64,000 nucleotides of DNA from Escallonia rubra (Eukaryota > Streptophyta > Magnoliopsida > Escalloniales > Escalloniaceae), in contig JAVXUO010002539.1 of NCBI GenBank assembly GCA_033065855.1, positions 186,001 to 250,000 of the forward strand, in the 5' to 3' direction. Positions 45,102 through 57,721 of this stretch are shown here, one piece after another. Both the position numbers and the translations under genes were made by a program. Every line of letters starts with the position of its first letter. Positions within the stretch are counted from its first letter, which is position 1. The notes under the pieces are model-generated. The model saw only the letters and a list, made by a program, of their open reading frames with translations, was not told the origin of the DNA and searched no databases.

Positions 45102-47280
45102 GAATGGAAAAAAAATGGAAAAAACTTAGCTCCAAGTCTCCAACCCCCTTTTCTGCGATAAAATAATGCCAGGGAGATATTTCGGTAGTTAGCGATCGCT
45201 AAAAGTTTTGTCAAAACTGCCATTAATAAGTTTTAGCTACGATTTTATGTCACTGAAGGAAGTGTTCTCTAACCCCAATTGGAGTAATAATTGTGCTTAT
45301 GCTTGTGATGGCTTGGACGTCGCTCGAACTTGCACTAAACTCGGCGGTTGTTTGCACGGCCTCGTGGCATAATTACTGAGATTTAATTCAAGAAACAAAG
45401 GTCTAGAACAAGCCTTTATTCCAGGTCGTCCTTAGACAAAGAGTCCACACCATGTCACTCTTGCCGAGTAGTAATGATAGCTAATAACAATTTGTTAGCT
45501 AACCCAAAGGATAAATTTTTGCCCGCAACTTTTATTATGCATCACAATTACTAGCTAGGCATGGGTGATGTGGGGTGAACTCCCAAGTACCCACCCTTCA
45601 AATCCACTGAAAGAATTCAAGTTCAAAGAAATAGTTACAAGGGTATTATTATACAGGATACTTAAATAAAATACGTCTCCTCCGACCAGGATAAAAGATC
45701 CCATTGAGGTGATCTGATAAAAGCGAAAAAAAGATAGCTCAATTTCATATCATTAGATCATTTTTCAGTCATTCATTAAAGAAAAATTATTATATCCTCT
45801 ATTCAAGGTAGGAAATAGAAAACCTTAGTTGACATATTATGCATGTAAAAGACCCTCACATGACAATGGAAACGTTCCACCGACTAAAAAATTTACATAG
45901 CAGCTCAATAGTTTCCACCATTTTCACTAGAAACTCCCCCCTCATAAAAATGTATGTTGCCATGCGTGAACCACAAGGTCCCATGGAAATTCTATGAGCC
46001 ACTCAACCATCAAGCCAGAGTCCTTTTTAGGGATATTGGAGTTAAATTTAGAGCTACAAAAGATAAATTAAAGGGGGATCTTTTTCATTCTTCCCATGTA
46101 TATGTGCATGGTGTTTTGGACCGTGATTGAAGCCTGGAAGATAAGCCTTTCTTGTTGTTAAATCACGGGCTTCTTGGGTGCAGTACTGATGATAAGAAAA
46201 CAGGGTCACCAAAGTGTAATGCTAAGTTCAAAAGTTTCGAAAACACGAGATGATCATAATCAATTTAAGCAAAATATTTGTTCCCGAAGATTAACGTGAT
46301 CGACTAACCGATAAAGAGATTGTGCACCTCTAACGGATTGTGAAAGACTAACTGCGCTCTATACCTCTGAAAGATTCAAATGAATACAGTGACTTAACAC
46401 GATACTCGTGAACTGACTTGTAGTACCGTATGAACGCAACCTAAACCGAAAACAAAAAAGAGAAAAACCTCCTTACTCATTGCATAAATTAAAGAAAGAG
46501 AGAAGCTGTGGCTGGTCTGAAAAGATGCACAACCAAACACAACACCAAACCTGTGAAGTCAACCCCCAACAGTGCTTCTGTTTGCTTTCTATTTTAAATT
46601 TGGTGGGAATATGTGTGCCTATTAATGCGGATCTAAGCATTATTTGAGAATGAGAGCATGTCTGTCGTCTTGTATACTAACTACATTAATATATGCTGCA
46701 CCTGCACATCGTCACCAGCAAGTCATGCTTGCATGACAATCACACTGCTGTAAGGCCCATAGGCCACAGCATTGCACTTATACATCCATGTATGCATGAT
46801 GCATGGCATACGATGGCTTCTTGGCGTTATTAATTTCAAGAGATCCGCCAATTTTTATAGTGACAATCGTTGTGTAGCTCAAACTCAAGTAGTATTGGTA
46901 GACCCAAAAAGTAAAGAACACATCGAAGCCTCACAACTATATGTGTATAGGTAATCATAATCATGGGCAGATCGAAATTTGAAGCACTGGCTAATGGAAT
47001 TCTAAGACGAAACTCAAATGGACAATAAGCTAGTTCGAAGATGGTCGAGGGTTTGACCAAGGGCAGGCATGCCTTTTTGACATATTCTAGATCATTTCAT
47101 AATAAGACTCTAAAGTCATCGCCTCAATAAAACTATAATTCTCATAAAACAAGGAATTTAAGTCCCTTAAGATAACTAGCTCTAACGTAGTTGTTTCCTT
47201 ACTAGAAGAAGAGAATCTCCTTAACTTCCTGTAAATACCTTCACCGGTCTAAGATGGTGGCTCGGGCGCGAGACACCGTT
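43805..47280. other. Long spacer without an intact gene
   Basis: AT-rich sequence with a (TG)n-G(n) tract at 45058-45102. A possible CACTA-like or other repeat scrap lies near 45190-45260 (TAGCGATCGCTAAAAGTTTT). Nothing else is supported. Confidence 0.45.
45058..45102. repeat. (TG)n followed by a G tract
   Basis: About 13 TG units run straight into about 18 consecutive G. On the minus strand this is C(n)(CA)n. Confidence 0.85.
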
Positions 47281-47300
47281 TGCTCTTGTTGTACTTTGCA

Positions 47301-47440
47301 GATCCGTTCGCATGAGGGACAACTACCTACGATGGAAATACTTAACTAAGCTTAAGTACTATTCCAAGCAATTCACTCCAGACGAGGTTGAGATATTCCT
47401 TTTCTTGGTTTTTCATTTTCTTCACTCCTCGCGTCCTGCA
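47301..47440 (+). pseudogene. Decayed R2R3-MYB exon
   Basis: After an acceptor-like TTGTACTTTGCAG, the frame reads NYLRWKYLTKLKYY then KQFTPDEVEIFL. This lines up with the R2/R3 boundary of R2R3-MYB proteins (CRLRWxNYLRPDxKRGNFTPDEE). Nucleotide words CTACGATGG and TTCACTCCAGACGAGG are kept. The rest of the domain and the other exons are missing, and the key Trp spacing further on is lost. I call it a relic. Confidence 0.45.
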
Positions 47441-47969
47441 AATGGACTTCATTTTGAAATCCACACAACTCGGTTTTGGAGCTGTTTGATTTTGTTCTTT
47501 ACGTAATTAACAACAATGAAATACAGTCTGATTCTTGAAGTCTGTGTTTAAGAGACAAAGAGATTGGTTTTCTTATTATAGGACCATTCTTTTTACTGTT
47601 ATTGCCATAGGAGTATCATTCTTCCTCCCCAGCCCTCGTCGTAACTTAGCGAGTTAAGAGTACTTGGAAACATACTTTACCATATTCAAAGAAGGACACA
47701 AGATGTTAAAGATTTGCAGTACCAACTTCTAGAGATGGTGAAAAGCCTTTTAACCTTACCTCTCTAAACATATAAGACATTTTTTTGTCAGACCACATAA
47801 TCTTATTCATGTTGCGTCTTTTAGCTGATCCATGATCCTCTCACTGCTTTGTACTGGTCTGCTCAAACTTCGAAGCACCTTCTCCTTATACTAATTCCCC
47901 AGTTGTCTTCACCATACAGATAAAGAGTATCATCAAGAGTGTAATAGTGACAAATTGAGGGGTGGATAA

Positions 47970-48431
47970 TGTTAGCTGATATATTAATATGGAAATTAGC
48001 TTATCGCTATTGTCCTTTGTCTATAACATTTTATAGTTCTCATAACTTAATATAGGATTCTCTTTTATGTTTCTGGTAGGATAATATTCTCTTACCTATA
48101 TAAAGATCTCATTGTACTCAATTTTAATTTATTAATGCTCTCTAATAAAATTATCTTTCCCTTCACCTTTTCTATCATGGTATCAGAGTTTTGGTTTAGT
48201 AAGGTTTTGGGATCGATTCTTCCCGCTTGCATATATGGTCCCCCTTTATCGTAGTGCTATTTGCACTCGGTTTATTTCTGACTTGATTTGTCTCTCCACG
48301 TGCAAGTGCAATCGGGGACTTGCACGTGAGGGGGAGTGTTAAGAATGATAATATTGTTGGGTCCATCATCTAATAGCTTAAGCTTTTAGAACATATGGTA
48401 ACTTATCATGGTATCAAAGATAAGTTACCAT
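47970..48431 (+). mobile_element. LTR-retrotransposon relic (TRIM-like layout)
   Basis: A 208-bp stretch 47970-48177 starts TGTTAG and ends CA, and is followed at once by TGGTATCAGAG (tRNA-iMet primer site, 48178-48188). Only about 160 bp later a purine tract GAGGGGGAG precedes a new TGTTAAG start at 48337. The two outer stretches are only weakly alike, so either both LTRs have decayed or this is a mosaic of two elements. No coding capacity. Confidence 0.4.
48395..48431. repeat. Perfect 13-bp inverted repeat (hairpin)
   Basis: ATGGTAACTTATC and GATAAGTTACCAT are exact reverse complements separated by an 11-nt loop that itself contains ATGGTATCA. Confidence 0.9.
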
Positions 48432-48667
48432 CTGCTCTGGTAAAGGACTTGCTCTAATAAATTGAGTTGATGAACAGTAAGAGTGGGCGGTGGCTAGGGC
48501 TAAACCAAATAACATTGTGTAGTGATCTATTCAAACTTACAAGCAACTTCTCCTTATATTAATTTCCCAGTTGTCTTTCACCATGGAGATAAAGAACTAA
48601 TTGAAAAGGCTAATGTAAATTACAGTGTCATCAAGAGTGTAATAGTGACAAATTGAGGGGTGGATAA

Positions 48668-50017
48668 AATATGTATGTAACGAGTACTTTGAAAGGATAT
48701 ATATAGACATGATATCAAAGTCTGGGATTCAATTCAGGAGAAGCTCACCTGGTAAAAGAAAAGATTTCTATCCCATGTATAGTTGAAGTAGCGAGGAACA
48801 TGAGGTTATCCCAAAATTCGATTCGAGTAAAGCGGACCTCAAGCATAGCGTGGAATATAAGGTTACGACTTGAACACCATCAGACACGAGTAAGGCCTAA
48901 CTCTGATACCATATTAAAAATCAGTGTCCAACCAAAAGCATGTTTAAGAGAAAAAGAAACTCACCAGGTATAAGAAGCAATCTCAATCCCTATATATAGT
49001 CGATGTGAGACTTTAACATCGGATATATAATTAAATAAAATAATCAAATCATGCTACTACTTTAGTACAGCAGAAGCAACGTAGAAAAGTAGCCCAAAGA
49101 AACCATAAAATATGTATGGTGACTGCATCGATCTGGAAATGGAAAGCTAGGGGGGGGGTCTTGCATGAATTTTTTCCATGGGCATACTTGTTTACTAGTT
49201 AGTCTTTGGTTAACAGGTATGCATGGTTGGCAGAGAATATTGTTGAACAGTTGCACTTTTATATTCACGTCAAAGGATGTGGTGTCTCATTTTTAAGCAT
49301 TTTTTGTAGATCCCACTTAATGTTACTTCTTACCTATCACCCACTGATGTACTTTGTTATTCCATTTGTTAATGTATTTTAGGTAAGAAATTCTTTCTAG
49401 GTTTGATGCCTGTTCTTGATTCCTGATTGAGTAAAATTGGACATGGGTTGACCAGACCATATGCTCATTTTATGACTTGATTTTTCCAACTTGAGAACAT
49501 TATATTAACGTAGTTTACTCTTTCTCATAAAACGATAATCATATAATACAAGCTTAATATGTTTGTGTGTGTGTGTATGTGTGTCTATACTCCTCATGTC
49601 CCTTTTCACAAAATTACTTTTCAAAAGTTTGTGGCTAAAGAAGGCCTGAATGTCACACCATTCTCTACCTATGACACGTTTGTAATTCTTCCCTGGATAA
49701 GTAACTTAATACTAATATTCTAGTTTCAGGAAAGTTATCTTACGTGCTTGCAACTATAATCAAAGACATCTTTCGGGAACAATGAGAAGGGGGGGGGGGG
49801 GGGTAGTAATAACTATTAACGGGGAAGGTAGTAACAACCGTTACCTACAATGATTTACGAAAGAAGCCATCATCAGACATGTCTATGGAAGTTTAGCTAT
49901 CAATTTAGTTTTTGATAGCTCAAGGCCTCACACAATATGTTAGATTTCCATCATTGTATACCGTTTAGCCTGGTCAGGCGACGTCCCTGGTTTTATTGAT
50001 CTTTTCTCGGTACGACA
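48668..50017. other. Spacer with LTR-type primer-site scraps
   Basis: CTCTGATACCAT at 48901-48912 is a tRNA-iMet primer site on the minus strand, in a relic too decayed to delimit. A (TG)n stretch lies near 49561-49582 and a G tract at 49789-49803. No gene. Confidence 0.45.
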
Positions 50018-53005
50018 AACGTAAATCATCACTATTTTCTCGTAACAAGGAAAACAAAGACTGAGATAATGGGTACAGGCAAAGAAAACCCACACTCTGC
50101 TTTCATAGTCGCTGCATTTTAATTTCCACAATCGCGGTAAACCGCTGAAAAATAAGCTGTCGCATGTCCTATGTTATGGGTATACAAATGCCTTCTTAGC
50201 ACAAGAAGTCTGTATACGGTAAAAGACTCAACTCTCCCTTTCAAGAAATAAAGTTCAAACAAATCCTAGTTATCGCATATCTTGAACAAATAGGTGCACG
50301 AGAAATGTTTCTCACGCAGAGTCAATTCAGGCACTTGATAATCTAGAACAAGTCTTTGCAATGAACTTGGTAATTGACCCAGCTCATGTAGATGCTTCAT
50401 ACACGTTCGTAGTAGATCTTACAAAAGAATCTTGCTCTCAAATAATTACTTTTCAAGCCATCTATTCAACATGTGCATGTTAGATCTTACAAAAGAATCT
50501 TGCTCTCAAATAATTACTTTTCAAGCCATCTATTCAACATGTGTTAAATCTAATATCCACGTGACAAAATCAAGAGTACAGATTTGAACAGTCCAAACCC
50601 TTATTACAGCGTGTAACATCAGGCTTTGAGGGTTTCAAATTTGGCATGTTAAACCAGGAGAGCTTATCTTTTTTTTTTTTTTTTTTTTGTGTGGTAAATA
50701 CCAGAAATATTTACCTATGATAAGGACTACAAAACAGTCGCGTAATAACATGCCCAAAAAGGACAATAAACACAGTCGAGTTACGGATGACATCTCCATC
50801 CGATAAGCATTACAGTAGTATAGTGCAATTTGTAGGAACTTGTCTAGTCCTGGCGGCTGGCACCAAGTATTCCGTTGGCTTCAAGGGTTCCAATTTTCGC
50901 CTTGAAACTTAACTATCCAAGGAGTCTATGCTAGGTATAAATATTGTTGTGTCTCGGACTATCAATACTTAATGTAATGGAATGAGGTGCTGAGGGAAGC
51001 AGTTTATTCAATGGGAGTTAAGCACGAGTGAAACATCAGCTTGTTCAGTTAAAAATCATTTTGGTTTTGAATAATGATAAGACTCTTGGCAAGTTAAAAC
51101 TTGCGTTAATGTATAATCAATCATAAGGAGCAGATATTATTGATTTGTCTCAACTGCTTAGGACCGTTAGATTGAAAAAGTTTGATGTGACGGAAGCTGG
51201 GCAAAAATGATATTGTAATATCCTCGAAGTTCCTAACCGGAAGAGAACATATACAAAAACAAGATATGAGAAAATATCCTCCAACTCTAAGTGGAGATGC
51301 CTTGACTTTTTCTAGAAAAATAACGCATGAGAGGTTTTGGAAGAGTTCAAGATATATGTTCTGCAGCAACGATTTCATGTTAATGATTACTATTTTCTCA
51401 AAAAAAAAAAAAAAACAGGAAAAACGAGAGAGATGATACGTATAACAAAGAAAACTCACATCCGCTCTAATAGTCGTTGCATTTTGATTTTCGCAAATAC
51501 AGTAAACAGGTTCTATGTCCTGGTTATACAAATCGACTCTTTAAGCTTGAAAACTCTATATACGGTGAAAGACTCAACTCTTCGTTCCAAGAAATAATGC
51601 TCAAACAAATCCTACTTACCGCAAACTTATGAACAATAGGTGCACGAGATAAGTTTCACTTTCATAGTCAATTCAATTCGGGCATGTGATAATCTAGAAC
51701 AAGCTAGTCTTTGCAATGAACTTGGTCATTGACCTAGCTCATAACGATGCTTTATGCACGCTACCTTGAAGATTTTACAAAAGAATAAAATTACATACTT
51801 TTCAAGCAATTTATCCAACATATTGAAACTAATATCCACGTGACAAAATTAATAGTAAAAATTTGGACATTCCAAACCCTCTTGTGCGCGTCTGTTGAAT
51901 GTCATTTGTTGTCAGCATGATGGCTTTGAGGGTTTCAAGTTTGGTCTTGTGAACTTATTAATAATCCAGGGGAGTCTATCATAAACGCTATTACCTTTCA
52001 CTTGGGATAAAGTATTTTAAGGAAACAAGCTTGAGATATCATCTAGTGCAATCGTAAATCATTTCAACCTTTAAGGCCCTCCTTGGTAGGTAATGAATGG
52101 CTTCAAGGATTTCAATCTTGGCCCTCAAACTTGATTACTATCTTAGCAGATATCAGAATAACAACTCACTGCCTTCTTTTACCTCTCAACTCCTATATAT
52201 TGCATCGGTTCTTTCTCATCTGACGGTTGTAAATATCGACACCAATAGTCCAAAGAACATAAGATATTTACTCGTATACGAGGGAGTCGATCAATCCTAG
52301 AAGGAGATATTGCATTGTCTCGTACCTTGGTAACCGACCATTTATGAGGCGTTTTAAGTATGAGGGGCTAGATCGAGGAGGGCATGGGTGATTATGAAAT
52401 ATAGTATCAAACAGTTATATATGGTCAAGACCATATAATTCGTCATGCTAGCACAGACGATATTAGGCATGACTTATTCAACAAAAATGAAACACCAGCG
52501 AAACATCAACTAGTTCAACTAATTTTCCAGACTCCTTATATGTCTATAGTACTGATACCGAGTGAGATGCCAAGTCCCACGTCTCACGCCTCCTAGATAT
52601 TTAATTTATGCATAGGCCGTAACTTGGCTAATTTTTTGTATGATGTTAAGACTCTGATAAGTTGAAACTTGTGTTGATATATGACCAATAATAAGGAGCA
52701 GATGTTGCACGTTCCAAATTACTGGTCCTGGCAATTTAAAACTATTGAAGTGGACGTGGTTGATGTGAGCGTAGCAAGGCAAGGAAGGGCAAGATGTTAA
52801 TTTACAATATATACAATGATTTTAGATGGACGAAATCATTGCTCGGAGACCATACAATATTTTCTAAGTTACAAACAAAATCAAGAGATATAAGAGTAAT
52901 CATCCGACTCTAAGTGTAGATACATTGACTTATTTAGCAAAAATAACGCGTCGCAGTTTTTAGAAGCATGCAAGATGTATGTTTACGGAATACAGTTTCA
53001 TGTTA
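50018..53005. repeat. Ancient tandem duplication of a 1.4-1.6-kb noncoding segment
   Basis: Unit A is about 50018-51379 and unit B about 51380-53005. Matching landmarks occur in the same order: ACTATTTTCTC, AAGACTCAACTCT, CAAACAAATCCTA, TAGGTGCACGAGA, TGATAATCTAGAACAAG, TTTGCAATGAACTTGGT, AATATCCACGTGACAAAAT, GGCTTTGAGGGTTTCAA, ATAAGGAGCAGAT and CTCTAAGTG-AGAT. Indels are many, so the duplication is old. I see no coding region or transposon ends and cannot classify it. Confidence 0.75.
50413..50542. repeat. Recent 68-bp tandem duplication within unit A
   Basis: The 62-bp string starting TAGATCTTACAAAAGAATCT at 50413-50474 is repeated without a difference at 50481-50542. It is far younger than the large duplication, since unit B has a single diverged copy (about 51773-51820). 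Confidence 0.93.
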
Positions 53006-53507
53006 GACGTGACCACCAGATAATTTAAATACTTATTTTGTTCTTTTGGGTGATTCGAGAAGTTAAAGATAACTAACAAGCGTTTTTATAAGCATATCTT
53101 CAAGTAGTTAAAATTCGTTAAAAAGTCAAAGATATCTCTTTTACGGAAACTCTAAATACCTCTTTTCTGAGCGAAGCCGTTGAGTTGTGAAAGAGGTATT
53201 TAACACAAGTAAAGTTGTTAGTTGGGCTGAATATTTTATCAGATGGGGGGAACTCTTTGGGCCGATTATGAGGCCAATAGCCTGCAACGACCGAGGCCGA
53301 GGTCCGTCGAACCACTGACATTTTCAAACCACGAAGTGGAGGGCCGAGCCCTTCAAAACAATTTGTGTTAAGAGGATCAGGCCCAATCTTAAGAAGCCAG
53401 GTCCACCTCAATAGCTCAGCCAATCCATGCAAACAAATAAAAGGAATCCATTTTTCCCCTAATAGAGATGTTGAAGGCGAATATACTTCCATAATATCAG
53501 ATCTTTA

Positions 53508-54117
53508 GAGTCCGTTTGTGATTGATTCCAAAAAGTAAATTTCAACTTTATTCTTAATTAATTTTTAAAATCAGATTTAATCTACTTTAAGTAGAATGAG
53601 TTTGTTATTTGATTAAAGTAGTTGTGAACTAGCTTAAAGATACAAAAAAGTATTTGGATAAAAGTACTTAAATCAGTCTCACTATGACAAAATGACCATA
53701 AATGATACTTAATAAATAATTTTCTAATATCCATACTTAGAAAAGGTAATGTTAACATAATGTAAATAATTAAAATATACGAATAAATTATCGAAAGATT
53801 TTCACCCACCTACAAAAATCGTTTATTTCTTATTTGAAATTAAAAAACACCCACAATGATAATTAGTACTTATAGTATATTAACTTTTCCAAATTATTTA
53901 AAGAGTAAAGGATGCCCTTTTGTGAGAATTGAGGATAATACGGTAAATTAGAAAGTCAAATCTGATTATTTTATAATTCTCACGTTTCTAAGATTATGGA
54001 TTTAATCAGTTTTTAACTTTTTGTGATAGATTAAATCTTTTAATTTTTTTGACCAAACATCCACATACCTAGATTAAATCAGGTTTGACCATTCTAAAAT
54101 CAATCTCAAATACTCTC
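53508..54117. mobile_element. Tourist-like (PIF/Harbinger) non-autonomous element
   Basis: Flanked by TTA on both sides (53505-53507 and 54118-54120). Left end GAGTCCGTTTGTGATTGATT and the inverted right end GAGAGTATTTGAGATTGATT match at most positions. 610 bp, AT-rich, without a transposase. Confidence 0.65.
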
Positions 54118-56137
54118 TTAGTCTAACTACTCGTGTAACTGAAAGAACAGACATGCTTGTCCATGTAGATCGCCTTGCTTAACCAAACACATTAATAATT
54201 TTTAACCTTTTTGTCCATGATAGTGCCACATCAGCCCCATGGATCTAATGTTTTAAGATTGTCTAATGTCTAGTCCACGGGGCTAGGACTATGGTATATT
54301 TACACAGTATATAGTAGTGATTTGGCACAAATGATCACATCCTCACCGTAGCAAAATATCTATATCCAAGCTTTTCCACATCATTATTAGGTCTCAATGC
54401 ACTCAGTTGTGATTAACCCGCTTTTCCCAAGCTCATTCTCGTATAAAATAAGAGTAGATCGAAAGTCAATGCACAAGTCATTCCAGTTACGATGAGTCCT
54501 ATAAACATGAACTTTAACTACATGACACGGATTCACTGCTGTAACCATGTGTTGTGACTAATTTTAACCGTCCAACGCAAATCCAACCCACCACATTTTG
54601 TCATGTTACCGCATCTTAACCCATGGGTTACATCCCCATCTCTCTCTCTTCCCAATTGGAATCCCCCCCCCCTCTCTCTCTCTCTTTCTCAACACAGCAC
54701 CCCTAGGGATCCGTGTCCTTAACTACAAGTTCAACCGGGTTCTAATAGTAAGTCGCCGGGTCGACGTATGGGTGAAAATAACTTCACTTGGTTGCCTAAT
54801 AGGGTGATACATGGATAGCGTTATCACAATTGAAAATATTATTTCTATTCTTAGATTTACCTTTAAAGATTATTGCTAGAAGTATTGTGATCTCAGCTAC
54901 TTAAGAATTATAAAGTGTCAATGTAGTTAAATAGTGTTTTGATGAAGTTTTATTTACTAAAAAACCTTTAAATCTCAGAACTATCACATTCTCAAGCAGT
55001 CAAGAGTCTACCGTCGATTAGCCATCATGATTTTACCAAATAATAATTGAGTTAAAGCTTTTTTATAGAAAGAAACCACCTCTCTAAGTTTGGAGCAGTA
55101 CCAACAATATAAACTCTGCCTTTCCTAAGTTTATCATTCAATTGATGTTCGTATTCTTTCGAAATCAGTTTGTATTAGGACGTAATTATTCACATTTTGC
55201 AGTGTTGGACACCGTCAATTCGTTATCGCAACTGACTTTATAATAAGATTACACACTTTTTATCGACTCGACAAGTTGCACGTAAACTACCTTCTAACAC
55301 TTCTAATGGATTTGGAGGCAACACCTCTACTACCTTGGATACATATGTGATTGCTTCGTTAAAAAAAAGCGTTTAATCAATCTAAGTTGAACGATAGTAT
55401 CAAATTCAGAGCGTGTATGATATATATTTAAAATGACTCCGCTCGCGAGACATATTACCCAATATCTCTTGATTTTATTTTTCTTCTTTTTACATAAAGG
55501 AGGCAATTTTATAGCTGTGATCAAATGAAAAATGCAAGATGTATTTTCGTATTTATGTTTATGTATATGAACATATATATATGGATTGAGTCGCGAATTT
55601 TATCTTAAACTATGGCGTTGTTTAATGTAGGATACGCCCGCATTTAACTTGATTGTAATGTGTATGAGTTTTATTAGGTAATCTATTTTTTTGACATTTG
55701 TGATCATATATATAGAGACATGGGTATGTCATGACTTAATCATATATATAAAGCCTCTTTAACCTTTAATTATTGATATCATTATCTTATTATATATAAA
55801 AAAAAATCATCAATTTATGGTTAGATGTTTATAAGTTGCATCACCATCTATATCTGTCTGTCTAAAGTAAAGTAAGTGATAATGACCCTGACCAACTTAG
55901 CCCATAACAACAAGCAAGTTGTAGCGGCTAGCAAGACCACAAAACACTTATCTCCTCCCACAATATAAATGATTGGTACTAATTTTGCTTCAACCTTTAC
56001 CTATTCTCTTTTTCAAACCAAGATGGCCCAATTTGTACTTTGTGGTTGACACTTTTGATTGCACTCATAGTATAACTTTGGCTGTCATTCCGCAAATCGT
56101 GCCATTTTTCAGTCTTGTCATAACTCAAAAGAACTTT
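54118..56137. other. Spacer, no gene seen
   Basis: AT-rich with a C tract followed by (CT)n at about 54664-54688. Open frames are short and without homology. Confidence 0.45.
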
Positions 56138-56339
56138 GGTAGCATTTGATAACATTTAAATTTTCTTTTTTTTTTCAGTTTTGTAAACTGGATAAAAAAA
56201 ATGCGTTTGACATACAATTTTGTATTTTTTTTTTAGTTTTGAAAATCAATTTTTAAAACCGGACTATTTTTGAAAACTCTCATTTTGGAGTTTTGCGTTT
56301 TCACTTTTGGTTTTGTTTTGAGACAACCACTGCCCACAC

Positions 56340-56374
<35 letters not shown>

Positions 56375-56509
56375 CTGCCACTTACCACCCGCTGCTACCG
56401 CCACCACCGCCATAAAAAGAAAAAATTCAAAATAAAAACTGGGTAATCAAATACACATTTATTTTTTTAAAACTGAAAATTAAAACCGTAAGTGATTTCA
56501 AACAGACCC
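56138..56509. mobile_element. Possible small Tourist-like element containing a poly-C tract
   Basis: The right end, read inverted, is GGGTCTGTTTGAAATCACTTA, the typical opening of Tourist-type elements, followed on the outside by TTA. The left end GGTAGCATTTGATAACATTT resembles it with gaps. The flanking TTA is not clear on the left. A 31-base C tract lies inside. Confidence 0.35.
56342..56372. repeat. 31-base poly-C tract
   Basis: Uninterrupted C from 56342 to 56372. Such length is unusual in plant DNA and its true length is uncertain because of sequencing slippage. Confidence 0.85.
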
Positions 56510-57721
56510 TTAGTATAATAAGGTATACATTACCTTTTGTTTGTAATTAAAAAGTAAACGCTTATCACGCAAGTGAATTTTTAGCAACAAAAAATAAACA
56601 AAAGAATGTATAAGGATATGTTTCAAACATCTCCTCTGACTTTGACTTTTGAGTGTACACACATTTTGAAAGGCAACCTACATCTTTATGGAAGTTTTTT
56701 GTTACTAATAAGGATGCATATATGAATGTGGCTCGCAAAGGTAGGATGAATGAACACCTGCCTTTGTGATCTTTCCAACTGGGGAAAGAAAAACCAAGAG
56801 ACAAAAGGGCATGATATCTTTTCACTCAACTTTCAACTTGCACACTACTTTTTTTTCACTAGTAACTTGAAAGGAGATGTCCAATTAAGCGTCGCTAAAA
56901 GAGATTTGAATTGGGCTATTTCAAAAGTCAGGATGCAAATCCCAAAGCCAAAGTCCCAGAACCCAGAACTTTTTAGAGTTCTTGGCATAACCCACCGATG
57001 AAGTTCTTCCATATTTATTTTTTGTTTTTCAATTTCTATTAAACTTTTTTATGCTTAGACAAAGGAGTCACGTATTACTAGACGAGCTAAAATTTAGTAT
57101 GCCTCCTAGTGTCTAGGCTCGCATCACTAGTGTTCAGATCCCCTAGAGTTATAGAAACTAACTTCATTTGTCGTTAAGTTCCTCCTATTCTTCTCGATTG
57201 TGATATTCTAGAAAAAAACTTAAAAAGAAAAAAAAATAGAACAAATAATCTTACAAATTTCGTTTGGAAATGTACAGCCCCCTCTTGTAAAACACGATTC
57301 ACATATTTTTCGATAATTAAACAAGGGGGTCTTACTCTTCTTGTAATGACATGAAATTGAGCAATTCCCTTTTTATTTTTTATCCTCTCAGATTTTATCG
57401 CTGCAATTAAAAATTTGAAATCCAGCTTCAACGACAAAATTAAAATGTTTTTTTTTAATTACATCAACGTCGTAACCACCGAAATTTTACCCCCGAACAC
57501 TGTAATGGAACCAATCTCAAACCCACGCGCGACATCACTACTCGCTATAAAGCAGCTTTGCATTCCACGCGCCATAAAGAGCGTGATTTGAAACTCGTCT
57601 TCTCAGATAGGTCCGACAGATACGGGTCTGAAAAATGTAGGAAATAAATAAATAAATAAAAATCAATAAATGGCAACATAGCGGCCCTCCATTTCTAACG
57701 GATGCTTCACATCAGAGGAGG

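Larger units (their letters stand above)
47862..48667. repeat. Direct duplication flanking an LTR-like insertion
   Basis: 47862-47969 and 48530-48667 share CTTCTCCTTATA, AGTTGTCTT-CACCAT and an exact TCATCAAGAGTGTAATAGTG plus ACAAATTGAGGGGTGGATAA. The second copy has about 30 extra bases. Between them lies the LTR-like block 47970-48430. Confidence 0.7.

Noticed and set aside
53118-53492. 124-codon minus-strand open frame
   Set aside because: No recognisable domain and poor codon pattern; probably chance in a GC-richer patch.
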